This document shows positions 36,139-47,950 of a stretch of DNA of 64,000 bases, piece by piece; position 1 is the stretch's first letter, and every line of letters starts with the position of its first letter. Origin of the DNA: Poa pratensis. Its lineage: Eukaryota > Streptophyta > Magnoliopsida > Poales > Poaceae. The translations under genes were made by a program, and so were the position numbers. The notes beneath the pieces were generated by a model. It searched no databases. It was not told the DNA's origin and saw only the letters and a list, made by a program, of their open reading frames with translations. Location of the stretch: NCBI GenBank assembly GCA_947311845.1, contig CAMZMU010000055.1, forward strand, positions 19,898,221-19,962,220, read 5' to 3'.

Positions 36139-39100
36139 GTCATCAAGATGAGCTCCGGTTGAATCAGTAGCTACAAGGAAGAAGCGAATGCGGAATTGAT
36201 TCGGTGCAACGGGAGCCAGATACGATGTCCGTGTCGAAGTTGCAAACTAGTGAGATGGATCGACCCTGATTCCGGACAATTGGAGGAGCACCTGCTCAGG
36301 CGCGGTTTCATGCAAGGCTTCAACCAACCACCGACAACAAATGTTGCGCGTGAAGACGAGGGCGGGCAAGATGATCATGACGAAGGAGATGCCGGCGGAC
36401 ATGATGAAGGAGTAGATGGTGGTGGAGAAGACGCGAACACGCATAACTCGCTAATGTCGACCTTGATGGACTCTCATGTTCAAGAACTGCTCCTCAAGGA
36501 GGCGAGCACCGCTAGAGAGAAAGCCAAGCTGGCGCAAATGGAGATAGATGAGAAGGCTCCGTTGTATCCTGGGTGCCGGCCACAGGATACGCGCTTGCAA
36601 GTAATGCTTGATGCTCGTGAGATGAAGTCGGGAAACAAATGGACCGACGTGACCTTCAACAAGAACATGCAATTCTTCCACGAGCGTCTTCCCGAGGGGA
36701 ACACATTGCCAACTAGTATCGAGGAGGCCAAGAAAGTCGTGTGCCCTCTTGACCTAACGCACGTTAAATACCACGCCTGCATCAATGACTACGCAATTTA
36801 TCGGGGTGAGTACGAGGACAGAACCACATGTCCGGTGTGCGGCCAAGGACGGTACAAGAGTACTGGGAAGAAAGTTCCTCGAAAAGTGGTATGGTACTTT
36901 CCTATCACTCTCCGTCTGCAGCGGTACTTCATGGACCCTAAGGAAGCAAAGCTCATGCAATGGCACGCAGAAAGGGAGAAGCCCAAAGAAGATCCGGAGA
37001 AGGGCAGGATCCTGACACACCCTTCAGATGCTAGCCAGTGGGAAGAATTGGACAACGCCTTCAGAAATTTCGGAGGCGACGCAAGGAACGTTAGGCTGGG
37101 TATGAGCACCGATGGACTCAATCCGTTCGGCAACCAGAGTAGCACGCATAGCACCTGGCCCGTGTTTGTATGGCCTTACAACCTTCCCCCGTGGTTGTGC
37201 ACGAAGCAAAGGTACATACACATGAGTATTCTCATTCAGGGGCCGAAACAAGCAGGTGTCCACATACATATGTATCTCACGTTGTTGAAAGAGGAGTTAG
37301 CCACGTTGTGGGAGACGCCAGCCCGTACGTGGGATGCCTACACTGGAGATTATTTCGACATGAGAGCCGCGTTGCTCATGACGGTGCAGGACTATCCTGG
37401 TTGCTCATATGTATTGGCCCAGGTAGGCCACGGATTCTGCGCATGTGTCAGGTGCATGGATAAGACCCCGCATCTCCAGCTACCAAGGAATCCCGGGTCT
37501 TCGAAAACCGTGTACCCTGGGGCTCGAAGGTGGCTTCGCATGGATCACCCGTGGAGAAAACGCGGTGACCTCTTCAATGGTAAGGACAAGATCGAAGGAG
37601 CCCCGAGCCCGAGGAGCGGCACAGAAATCGACGAGCTGTTGAAAAATTGGGAGGAGTGCCCTGCGCCGGGAAAGAAACGACCGAAGGTAGATCCGCTGCT
37701 GGGTGTATGGAAAGTGAGGTTTGTTTTCCACGACTTGGAGTACTGGAAGGTCCTCAAGACGCCACATAGTCTCGATATGATGCACATTACGAAAAATGTC
37801 ACCGAGAGTCTGTTTGGCACTATTTCCAACATGCCAGAAAAGACAAAGGATGGGACGCAAGCAAGATACAATCTGAAATGGCTTGGTGTCAGGAAATATC
37901 TTTAGGCCCCCGATAGTGATGACGATGATGATGATGATGATCAGACGGAAGGGACTTAAGGTCGCCGCAAAAGGGTAAAGAAGAACATGGTGGTGCTTCC
38001 CGTACGTGCTTCACTATGAGTCCGAAGGAGCTCGAGAATTTTACAGGTGTCTCCTAGGAGTCAAATTTCCTCATGGTTACGCGGGGAAGATAAGCAGATA
38101 TCTGGACGCAACGAAGAAGAGGTTTAGCGGGATGAAGTCTCACGACTGTCACGTGCTGTTGACGCAGATACTTCCATTGCGATTCGAGGGATAATGGACG
38201 AGCACGTCCGTGGTACGCTGCTTTCCCTTTGCAACTTTTTCGACGTCATCAACAGGAAGTCGATCGGCGTGAGGCAGCTCGACAGGCTACAGGAAGAGAT
38301 CGTGCTGATACTATGCGAGTTCGAGATTTACTTTCCGCCAGCATTCTTTGATATCTGCGTGCATCTCCTTCTCCGTGTCGTTGATGACATCAGGCAGCTC
38401 GGGCCGACTTTCCTCCACTACATGATGTCGTTCGAAAGGATGAATGGTGTCATGAAAGGATACGTTCGCAACAGGGCCCGTCCAGACGCAAGCATGGCCA
38501 ATGGCTTTCTAACCTATGAGTGCATCTCCTTCTGCCAGAATTATCTAAGCACCGAGAACCAGGATGTTGGTCTGCCCAGGAGGAAACACCTCGGCAGGCT
38601 CAATGGATATGGTCACCGCGAGGGCACCCTCTCACTCTTTGTCGGCATTCATGGTCGAAAGGACGACTTCGACAGGGCTCACCGGGTCGCGCTACAACAC
38701 TTACAATTGATTGAACCTTGGGTGAAAGAGCACAAAAGCTTAATCGAGAAGAATTACATCGACCTGGGCCGGTCGAGGAAGAAGGGAGACGTAACCAGAG
38801 AGCACAACTCCAGCTTCACGCGTTGGTTCAAGCAAAGGCAACTGGATCTAGCAAAGAGCAAAACGCCATCTACGGAAGATGGAAAACTCATATTCTCCTT
38901 ATCACGGGGCCCCGGGCAAAACGTAAGGACCTATCAGTCGTACGACATCAGCGGTTTCAGATTCTACACCGAGGAAAAGGACAAGAATAGCGAATATCAA
39001 AACTCAGGAGTAACTATGCTATCCTACGGTGATGACGAGGCTACTGTCAAGCAAAGATACTTCGGAAGGATTGAGCAGATATGTGACCTCAACTACTGTG

Positions 39101-39525
39101 GAGAGTCGGTGCCAATGTTCTGTGTGAGATGGGCCAAGGATGTCGTCAAAGAAGGCCGGTATTTCACCACCATGGTAATACCCGATGCCAAATCGAAGAA
39201 CGCCTCCGCGAAAAATGAGCCATGGGTACTTGCTAGCCAAGTTGAGCAATGCTTCTTCATTACCGACCCGTCAAAGCCTAACCGTGTTGTCGTGAGGAGG
39301 GGCAAGAGGAACATCATCGGAATGGAAGGAGACGCCAACGAGGAAGACTTGGAAAGCGATCCAAAGATCGAGGAGGAATTCGACAAGTACTTCGACATGC
39401 CTACTACTAGTACACAAAGAAGGAAGACCTCCCTACCTACTAAAGGTTGTCCGTTCACGCGAAGAAATCTCAAGGTACCCGGCCTAAAGTATTCAACCGC
39501 AAAGAAGGGAAAGAAGAGAAACTAG
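36139..39525 (+). pseudogene. CACTA-2 TNP2-type transposase (few lesions)
   Basis: A 569-codon open stretch (to 37905) and a 443-codon stretch (38194-39525) cover almost all of TNP2. A CPCRSCK zinc motif lies near 36230, then YHACINDYAIYRGEYE with CPVCGQG (about 36770-36850). LGMSTDGLNPFGNQSS and YNLPPWLCTKQRY (37095-37215) mark the PF02992-type core, with SLDMMHITKNV near 37770. DUF4218-like (FLHYMMSFERMNGVMKGY, 38415) and DUF4216-like (NSEYQNSGVTML, then VRWAKDV and QVEQCFF) blocks follow. A basic end lies at 39460-39525. Lesions: TAG at 37903-37905 before APDSDDDD (Gln expected), TAA at 37957-37959, frame changes near 38035 and a 1-bp loss near 38178. The true start is unclear because an upstream TGA (36160) follows ATG at 36136. 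Confidence 0.88.
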
Positions 39526-39637
39526 CTCGGAACCGACCGGGACAAAGAAGACATTTTTTGTGTATTAATTTGTGTGTGTGTGTGTGAGAGACAATGCAAG
39601 CATATATATGTATACAATGAATATGTATGAGACATTG

Positions 39638-40136
39638 TGTCGTGGGTTTGTCACGTCAGATGTCATGGATGACTTCGTAGGTGTGGGATTTGCGCGAGTC
39701 AATCGTCTCCGAGCTTGGGATCGCAGGAACAAGGACGAACACAGATTTACCCAGGTTCGGCCCCTCAATGTGAGGTAAAGACCTACTTCCTGCCTACCCT
39801 AGATTGGTATTGATATGATATATGTGGTGTTACAATGGAGGCGATCCGATCTGGGAACTCGCCGTAAGAGCTAGGGTTTTAGGGCTTGATAGCTTGACCC
39901 TGTCTAAGTCCTGCGAGTCCTCTTTATATACACAGAGGCTCGCTAGGTTACAAGAGTTCTACACGAAGCCGATTGCAAGCTTGTCATCCAAGGCAAGTTT
40001 TACCACCGACCTTCTGGAGCCTTCCTTTGGCAGGCCGCGATCCTTGATCGGCCCATCTTTTACGTCCCAATAATAGCGTGATCATGAAGTCGTGTTTTGG
40101 CCTTGAATAAGTCGCGGGTTAATTATTCCCCCGACA
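39638..40136 (-). repeat. 3' LTR of Gypsy element
   Basis: 499 bp. A purine-rich CTTGGGGGCTAATG lies just upstream in the element's own direction (about 40137-40152), fitting a polypurine tract. Confidence 0.9.
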
Positions 40137-41111
40137 TTAGCCCCCAAGTGTAGCCTGAACTTCATGGAATATCTTGATATGTTTTCTTGACTTTGAAAGG
40201 TTCCTTGGACGTTTAGGCTGCACTTTTTTCTTTCTAGCTTGCACTTCCTTGCTCTGCGACTCATGATCACGTTGGACTGGCTTTTACTCGCACTTTTGGG
40301 GCGGCCTTGAAAATGCATCTGACTTCGTGAGCTTCTTACTCTGTCAAGGTTTGCCTGATAGCTTCAACACTTGATGATGACCAATCTTCAAATTTTTGAT
40401 AACAATATGCTGTAGCCCCCAAGGATTGAGCTGATGTGATTTGACAATCATCTCAATTCTTCTCAGGAGGTTTTGAAGATCGTCACCTGTAGCTTGATGT
40501 CATAGATAAAAACAATTGTTAAGATATAAGCAATTGCAATTGGTGTTGCCGTACTATAAGCAGTACATTGACCTCTAGTTAGGCCTTTCTGATCCATTAA
40601 GTGGGCACTCGCGCGACTCAGTATTTCCTAGGAACATGTGTGTTCAGGGTCGAGAGCGGCCATGATAGGCAATCAAGCTCGATTGACGCCACACCCCAGT
40701 ACTTTGGACGCATAATGCAAGTTGCAATCCGACTTAAGGTAAGTTTGATGTTGCCAGTAGGTTGGCTGTTTCAGGGTACAAAGCCCCCAAGAAACAAATG
40801 ATATATAGCTATAAACAGCTTTGTTTATGATGACACATAAGGTCGCGCCTTGGTGGCAACCGAGTGTTATACATAGGGTTGGGTCGCACGTAGGCGGCGA
40901 TCCCAGTTTGAGACATACGGCCGCGCCTAGGTGGCGGCCGATTTCTGATACATAAGGTACGGCCGCGCCTAGGTGGCGGCCGATTTCTGATACAGGTGTT
41001 GCAGGTCGCGCCTAGGTGGCGACCAATTTTGAAGCAAGAGCCCTTAGTGGCTAGGATGATACTCAGCTATAGGCAGCTGGAAAAGATGAAACTTAGCTCT
41101 GATTAGCTTTT
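40137..41111. other. Non-coding 3' region of Gypsy element with GTCGCGCC repeats
   Basis: No open frame of note. About 40840-41035 holds five imperfect units around GCCGCGCCTAGGTGGCGGCC, 35-50 bp apart. Confidence 0.7.
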
Positions 41112-44100
41112 TTATGTGTAGTAAGGTCGCAGTTGCGCGACGTTCCAAGGGCGAGGCGCTTCTAGACGATCCTCGAAATCATGGCGATCACTGCTTTCTT
41201 CTCTCACATCCAGCAGATAGTACGATCCATTGTTTAGTTTTTTGCTGATGATGTAGGGTCCTTCCCATGGAGAAGATAGCTTGTGCATTCCCTTATGGTC
41301 TTGCTTGAGTCGCAGCACTAGGTCTCCTTCTTGAAAGGTGCGGGTTCTGATGCGTCTGGCATGATAGCGTCGCAAGTCTTGCTGATACACCGCTGACCTT
41401 GATGCTGCCAAATCTCTGACCTCTTCTAATGTGTCCACAGAATCCTGCCGAGCTGCTTCATTATCTGCTTCGACATAGGCCGCAACTCTTGGTGAATCAT
41501 GTATGATATCGCTGGGCATAACCGCTTCTGCTCCATAGACCATAAAATATGGTGTAAATCCTGTGGATCTATTAGGGGTTGTTCTTAAACTCCATAGCAC
41601 GGCTGGCAGTTCCTCCACCCAACATCCTGGAGATGCTTCAACCTTTTCAATAAGGCGCGGCTTAATCCCATGGAGAATTTCCTGGTTAGCTCGCTCAGCT
41701 TGTCCATTGCTCTGCGGATGTGATACTGACGTGAGGTCCAGCCTTATCCCATTGTTCGCACAAAATATTTGTGTAGCTCCTTCAGAGGTGTTGCTTCCGT
41801 TGTCTGTAATGATACTATGGGGATATCCAAAGCGGAATATGACCTTCTTCAAGAACTTGACTGCTGTTTCAGCTTCACAATCTCCCACGGGTTCTGCTTC
41901 TATCCACTTTGTGAATTTGTCCACCACGACCAGGAGGTGAGTTTTTCCCGTTGGGACCGTCTGAAGGGTCCTACCATGTCAAAACCCCATACGGCGAAAG
42001 GCCATGTGATGGGTATTGTACGAAGTGCTTGAGCTGGCATATGATCTTGCCTGGCGTATCTTTGACATCCATCGCACACTCTGACAATCTGCTCAGCGTC
42101 TGCTAGCGCCGTTAACCAGAAGAAACCATGTCTGAACGCCTTTGCCACCAAAGATCTTGACGAAGCATGATGGCCACAATCGCCTGCGTGAATTTCGTGC
42201 AAGATTTTTCGTCCTTCTTCTGGTGATACGCATCTTTGGAATGTCCCCGACGCTGCGCTTGTATAGCTCATTGTTTATTATTGTGTAGGCCTTGGATCGC
42301 CGTGTTATCTTGCGCGCCTCTACTTCATCCTCTGGTAGCACTCCGCGACTTAAATATGCCATGTATGGCTCTGTCCATGCCGGCTGTTCATGCAGGGCTG
42401 CGACTAAAGTTGAATCATCCTCTGGCTCTGCGATGTCAATCTCTGCTGGAGGCTTAACTGATGGGTTATGCAACTCATCCAAGAAAACATTGGGCGGGAC
42501 TGATTGCCTATTGGATCCTAGCCGAGACAAGGCATCTGCTGCTTCATTTTGTCTTCGATCAACATGTTCAACTTGGAAGCCAGTGAAGTGTCCAGCAACT
42601 CTGTCCACCTCTCTCTGTATGCAGCCATGTTTGCATCCTTACTGTCCCATGTTCCAGAAACTTGTTGAGCTACCAAATCTGAGTCTCCAAAGCAACGGAT
42701 GCGACTGACATTCATCTCCTTTGCTATACGGAGTCCGTGAAGCAATGCCTCATATTCTGCTGTTTGTGCAATTGAAGTGTATTTGGAGCACGTATCTTAG
42801 CTTGTCTCCCTTGGGGGAAGTGAGTACAACTCCAGCCCCCGAGCCTTGTAGCTGTCTTGACCCATCGAAGTGCATGGTCCAGTATTTTGTTTCTGCCATG
42901 GTGGGAGCGACTTGAATTTCTGTCCAATCATTGATGAAATCTGCGAGAGCTTGCGACTTAATTGATGTGCGCGGCTCGTAGCTTATATGGTGTGGACCCA
43001 GCTCGATCGCCCACTTGGCTACTCTTCCTGTTGCTTCTCGGTTGCGGATGATGTCTGCCAGTGGTGCCGAGCTGACCACAGTTATTGGGTGTTCCTGGAA
43101 GTAGTGCTTCAGCTTGCGACTCGCCATGAATACTCCAAACACTAGCTTCTGCCACTGAGGGTAACGCTGCTTTGAAGCCGTGAGCACTCACTTACGTAGT
43201 ATACTGGCCTTTGGACTGGGTACTCCTTGCCTGGCTCTTGTCTCTCTACAACCATCACGGCGCTTACGGCACGAGAGTTTGCAGCTATGTACAACAGCAT
43301 GGGCTCTTATCTTTTGGAGCTGCCAGAACTGGAGCATTTGTCAACTGAATCTTCAGGGCTGTTAAAGCTTCGTCGGCTTCTGAGTCCCAAACGAAGGTAT
43401 CTGATTTTTCAGCATCTGTATAAAGGCAGGGCTTTTTCTCCCAGTCTTGATATAAAGCGACTTAACGCCGCGACGCAACCGGTAAGTCGCTGTACGTCCT
43501 TGATCTTTTCTGGTTTTTGGAGGTCCATTACAGCCTTTATCTTGTCAGGGTTGGCTCGATGCCTCTTTCTGACACTATGAACCCCAATAGCTTCCCCGCT
43601 GGTACTCCAAAGACGCACTTCGTCGGGTTGAGCTTCATGTTATATCTTCTGAGATTTGTGAAGGTTTCTTCCAAGTCACTGATGAGATCCTGGCCTACTT
43701 GCGATTTAATGACGATATCGTCCACATAGGCGTGAACGTTGCGACCTATCTGCTCATGCAAGCAACTTTGAATGCACCTCTGGTAAGTCGCACCTGCGTT
43801 CTTCAATCCAAAGGGCATGCTTACATAGCAAAAGGCCCCAAAGGGTGTGATGAAGGATGTCTTTTCCTGGTCCTCCTTCTTCATCTTGATTTGATGGTAG
43901 CCTGAATAGGCGTCTAGAAAGCATAACAACTCGCATCCGGCTGTTGAATCAATCACTTGGTCAATCCTTGGCAAGGCAAATGGGTCCTTTGGACAGGCTT
44001 TGTTGAGACTGGTGTAGTCAATGCACATTCGCCATGTGCCGTTCTTTTTCATAACTAGGACTGGGTTTGCCACCCACTCCGGGTGATATACTTCTGTGAT

Positions 44101-45015
44101 GAATCCTGCGGCCAATAGGCGAGCTATTTCTTCCCCTATCGCTTTTCTCCTGTCGTCGTGGAAACGCCGCAGCGGTTGCTTTACTGGCTTGGCCAGGGGG
44201 TTCACGTTAAGACTGTGTTCTGCCAATTCCCTTGGCACCCCTGGCATATCTGATGGTTTCCATGCGAAGATGTCCTTGTTTTCCTGAAGGAAAGCGATGA
44301 GTGCCCGCTCCTGTTCTTTCTCCATGTGGGCTCCGATGCTCGCCTGCTTGGATGAGTCGCCAGGAACAAGATCTATCTGCTTGGTGTCTTGGGCCGCTTT
44401 GAATTTCATTGGTGGTTCGGCAGATGGCGTGGTAACTACGCTCATATCATTGGGATCCACCTGCGACTTATAACTCTTTAGCTCTTCAGCGGCACAAGCT
44501 GATTCTGCGAAGGCTGCATCTCCCTCCTCGCACTCTATTGCTTTTTCTCTATCGCCGTGCACTGTGATGACCCCTCTTGGTCCTGGTATCTTCAGCTGTA
44601 GGTAAACGTAGCATGGCCTGGCCATAAACTTGGCGAAGGCTGTTCGTCCGAACAGGGCGTGATATGGGCTCTGGAATTTTACCACTTCGAAGCATATGAA
44701 CTCGCTTCTGAAGTTTTCTTCCGTCCCAAAGGTTACTCCCAGGGTTATCTTTCCCACTGGCTGTGCTGACTTTCCTGGGACGATGCCGTGAAATACGGTC
44801 GTCGTGTGTTGCAGGCTGGAGTCCATGAGCCCCAAGCGCTTGAACGTATCGTAGTACATGATATTTATGCTGCTTCCCCCGTCCATAAGCACTTTGGTTA
44901 GCTTGTATCCTGCTACATAAGGTGCCACAACTAGCGCCAGTTTCCCTGGCTCTCGCACTTGCGGGGATGATCGTCGCGACTCCAAGTGACTGCATGTTCT
45001 GACCATTTTAGCCAA
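41112..45015 (-). pseudogene. Gypsy pol (PR-RT-RH-IN), frameshifted
   Basis: A 492-codon stretch from 45015 carries a retropepsin site (VLMDGGSSINIMY, about 44900) and reverse transcriptase (CIDYTSLNKACPKD, DAYSGYHQI, then AYVDDIVIKS with the YVDD catalytic motif near 43710). The frame then changes near 43550 (one base missing before NPDKIKAV) and again near 43410. RNase H fragments lie at 43187-42518 (MHFDGS, ADALSRLG). The integrase has an HHCC finger (HEIHAG ... CDGCQRY, 42220-42050), a frame change near 41940, then VDKFTKW, ITDNGSN and SNGQAERANQE, supplying the Asp-Asp-Glu set. No C-terminal chromodomain was recognised. The enzymes copied and inserted the element; this copy cannot now. 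Confidence 0.88.
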
Positions 45016-47101
45016 TTGGGGGTTGCTGGTATCACAGTATTTACCTGCTGGCTTCTGCGACTTAATTTCTCTTCCCTCTTGGAGGTGTTGATAACTATTG
45101 TATGGTACTGCCCCACCTGCCTGGGGTTACTCGCATTGTGCGGTCCGGCGCCTGAACCATGAGTCGCACCAGGGCTTCCTTCATGGTGGTTTCCCCTGTT
45201 GTGTTGGCTTTCTTCTTTCCACTTCTTGTAATAATTACATTGCGCCTTGGTATGGTCTGCTGGCCGCCCGTCGCCTCCCGTGTGAAGATCGCACGGCCGA
45301 TTAAAAACTTCTTCCATGTTAATTGGACGAGAGCCGATTCCTCGGCCTCTTCCTCGTTGGCCCCTGAAACCTCCACGTGTGTTGGCGACAAGCCCAGAGT
45401 TTCCTTCTTCACTCTTGCGCTTGTTTTGATTCGCGTTGTTGTGGCTAGTTTGTTGCTGTTGAGGCTTGCTGGTATTTTTCTTTCCTTCAACAGCGGCCTT
45501 CTCCTCTTCTCCATCTGACGCATCTCGGGTCTTGTCTGAGCCAGCGTATTTGTTAGCCGCAGCCATTACCTCGCTGAGACTCTTGACCTTGCCCTTCATG
45601 CGACCTAACTTATGGATCAGTGGTTCGAACTTACAATTTTTCTCCATGACTAGGACAGCTGAGCTTGGAGGTATGTTGTCTGAGGAGTGTATAATTTCTG
45701 CCACCCTCCTCATCCAGTGGCGACTTGACTCGCCTTCCTTTTGAACGCAACGCTCTAGATCTTCTATATTGCAGAGTCGCTTGCAGGTTCCTTGGAAGTT
45801 TTTGACGAAAGCGTCTTTCAACTCTTCCCAGGTATTTATGGAGTTGGGGGTAGATTTTGTAGCCATATGTGAGCCGCGCCCTCCAACATCATGTTGAGGT
45901 ACCTTGCGCATATCTCTTCTGAAGCATTTAAAATACTCATCCCCATCTCGTAGTTGTTTAGCCAGGTGGTAGGGTCCATGCTGGCGTTATAGTTTGCCAC
46001 CTTGCGTGGTCCTTTGAAATCTTCAGGGAAAGGTTCCGATCTGATCTTCTCAGTGAAGCATGCCGGACCTTTGAGTCGCGAGGACAAAGCTGTGGATGTG
46101 CCCGTAGGGTTGTTAACTTCCACGAGCCGCGTCTGCATCGTTGGCATGATAGCCTGTGCTTCTGCGGCTTGTTCCTGCTGCCTCTGCGCGACCCTTGATA
46201 TCCTCCGGTGGCCGGCTTTGGACGCTTCTTTCTGCCGCGATCCCGCGGCCGGCCAGTAGGGGGCTGCTGCCCCTCGGCTTCTGCCCTGTTGGCCTGTTGT
46301 AGGACAGCAGTGCTCAACATCTGTATCGCACGCCGTGCTTCAGTGTTGATTGGGTCGTCGCCTGTTGGTACCATCTGTGTCAAGATATTAGCCGCTGCAT
46401 ACATGTTATCGACCGGGCTTTGGTAGTGGCCTTGTGGGGTATGAAACCTCCTTGGTTGTTGCGATGGTAGTTGCTGGGCTTCGTGGACAATCGATGGTTC
46501 CAAAATCCTTGCGACTGGTTGGTCTCCAGCAGCTGGAGTGGGTGGAAGTTCTATGTTGGTTGAGTCGCGCGCGCTTGCGCCTGCGAGTCAACTTGTCTTT
46601 GAGTCGCGGCGAGCGCGGCTATCCTTTGCCGTTCCTGTTGGATTCCTTGGTTCACCTGTTCGAGCCTGCAGCGCTCTGCTTCCATCCTCCGAACCTCGTA
46701 CAGGAGCTCGGCCCTGGCGGCCTCAATTTCTGTTGCGCGGACACGGCGTTTGCGGCTGACACCGGGATAAGTAGTGGGTTGCCGGGAGGTGTCGATCTTT
46801 CGGCTTCTCCCGCAGTTCCTGACGTACTTGCACCTCCGGCCATGTAGACTCCAACTGGTGCCGCCTCTTGTCCTACCACTGGTGCGTAATCCCAGTAACT
46901 GTCCTCAAGAGCTGGTATGATGGACCCAAATTCTTGCGAGTCCATGCTCTCTAGAGACTCTTCTCCGTCACTGGCGAATCCTTCTGCTGAGTCACCTTCT
47001 TGGACTGAGCTAACAGATCCGCCGCCAATGAAACCGACGAAGACGTTGATAGATCCAAACGGGATGATACGGCCGGTCTCTAGGTAATCAGCTTCTTTCA
47101 T
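45016..47101 (-). pseudogene. Gypsy gag, frameshifted
   Basis: A candidate start ATG lies at 47101, just after the primer-binding site, with an acidic, Ser/Gly-rich N-terminal part. The capsid-like region (DPTTWLNNYEMGM, about 45960, then NTWEELKDAFVKNFQG near 45820) is split by a frame change at about 45845. An Arg/Gly-rich part and a CDLHTGG...HTKAQCNYY zinc-like motif (about 45290-45230) follow before pol. Frame changes near 46650 and 45845 show that it is inactive. It would form the particle that packages element RNA. Confidence 0.8.
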
Positions 47102-47136
47102 CGATCCTGCGCGGAACGCGACGCTCTTGACCGCAG

Positions 47137-47156
47137 GCCCCACGGTGGGCGCCAAC
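47137..47156 (-). other. Primer-binding site of Gypsy element
   Basis: The minus strand reads GTTGGCGCCCACCGTGGGGC directly after the 5' LTR, identical to the site at 23442-23461. Confidence 0.75.
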
Positions 47157-47658
47157 TGTCGTGGGTTTGTCACATCAGATGTCATGGATGACTTCGTAGG
47201 TGTGGAATTTGCGCGACTCAATCGTCTCTGAGCTTGGGATCGCAGGAACAAGGATGAACACAGATTTACCCAGGTTCGGCCCCTCAATGTGAGGTAAAAA
47301 CCTACTTCCTGCCTACCCTAGATTGGTATTGATATGATATATGTGGTGTTACAATGGAGGCGATCCGATCTGGGAAGTCGCCGTAAGAGCCAGGGTTTTA
47401 GGGCTTGATAGCTTGACCCTGTCTAAGTCCTGCGAGTCCTCTTTATATACACAGAGGCTCGCTAGGTTACAAGAGTTCTACACGAAGCCGATTGCAAGCT
47501 TGTCATCCAAGGCAAGTTTTACCACCGACCTTCTGGAGCCTTCCTTTGGCAGGCCGCGATCCTTGATCGGCCCATCTTCTATGTGTCCCAATAATAGCGT
47601 GATCATGAAGTCGCTGTTTTGGCCTTGAATAAGTCGCGGGTTAATTATTCCCCCGACA
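47157..47658 (-). repeat. 5' LTR of Gypsy element
   Basis: 502 bp, TG...CA ends, adjacent to target copy CATTG at 47659-47663. Confidence 0.9.
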
Positions 47659-47824
47659 CATTGTGTGTGAGACAATATTTTTTAAAAGAATACCAATAAT
47701 GTGTTTGTGTTCTATATTTAAATTTAACCAAAAATAGAAGTACAAGTTTCGAACCAAATAAAAAGTCTAATGTAGCTGCAGCTACATACACAGCAGAGCA
47801 CGTTTTTAAAAAGTCAGGCCACAT

Positions 47825-47950
47825 AATTCTGTGGCGCATCTCCCAGGGGATGCGTCACAGAATAGCAGAATTCTGTGGCGCATCCTCTGGGAGATGCGCC
47901 ACAGAATCTGAGATTTTTGTGGCGCATCCACGGCTTGATGCGCCACAGAA
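47825..47950 (+). promoter_or_regulatory. CACTA-2 internal repeat array upstream of second gene
   Basis: Three palindromic pairs of ATTCTGTGGCGCATC / GATGCGCCACAGAA, the element's own subterminal motif, lie about 1.7 kb before the second gene's ATG and just before a GC-rich leader. The placement matches the internal array of CACTA-1. No clear TATA box was seen. Confidence 0.7.

Larger units (their letters stand above)
39638..47658 (-). mobile_element. Gypsy-type LTR retrotransposon inside CACTA-2
   Basis: LTRs at 47157-47658 (5') and 39638-40136 (3') begin TGTCGGGGGAATAATTAAC on the minus strand and end CCCACGACA. CATTG flanks the element at 39633-39637 and 47659-47663. Gag, protease, reverse transcriptase, RNase H and integrase occur in that order, the Gypsy order. 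By eye the LTRs differ at about ten positions plus two small indels in ~500 bp. Several frameshifts in gag and pol make it defective. Confidence 0.93.

Noticed and set aside
41563..46847. Plus-strand open frames across the Gypsy element
   Set aside because: Shadows of the minus-strand gag-pol; they lack motifs of their own.
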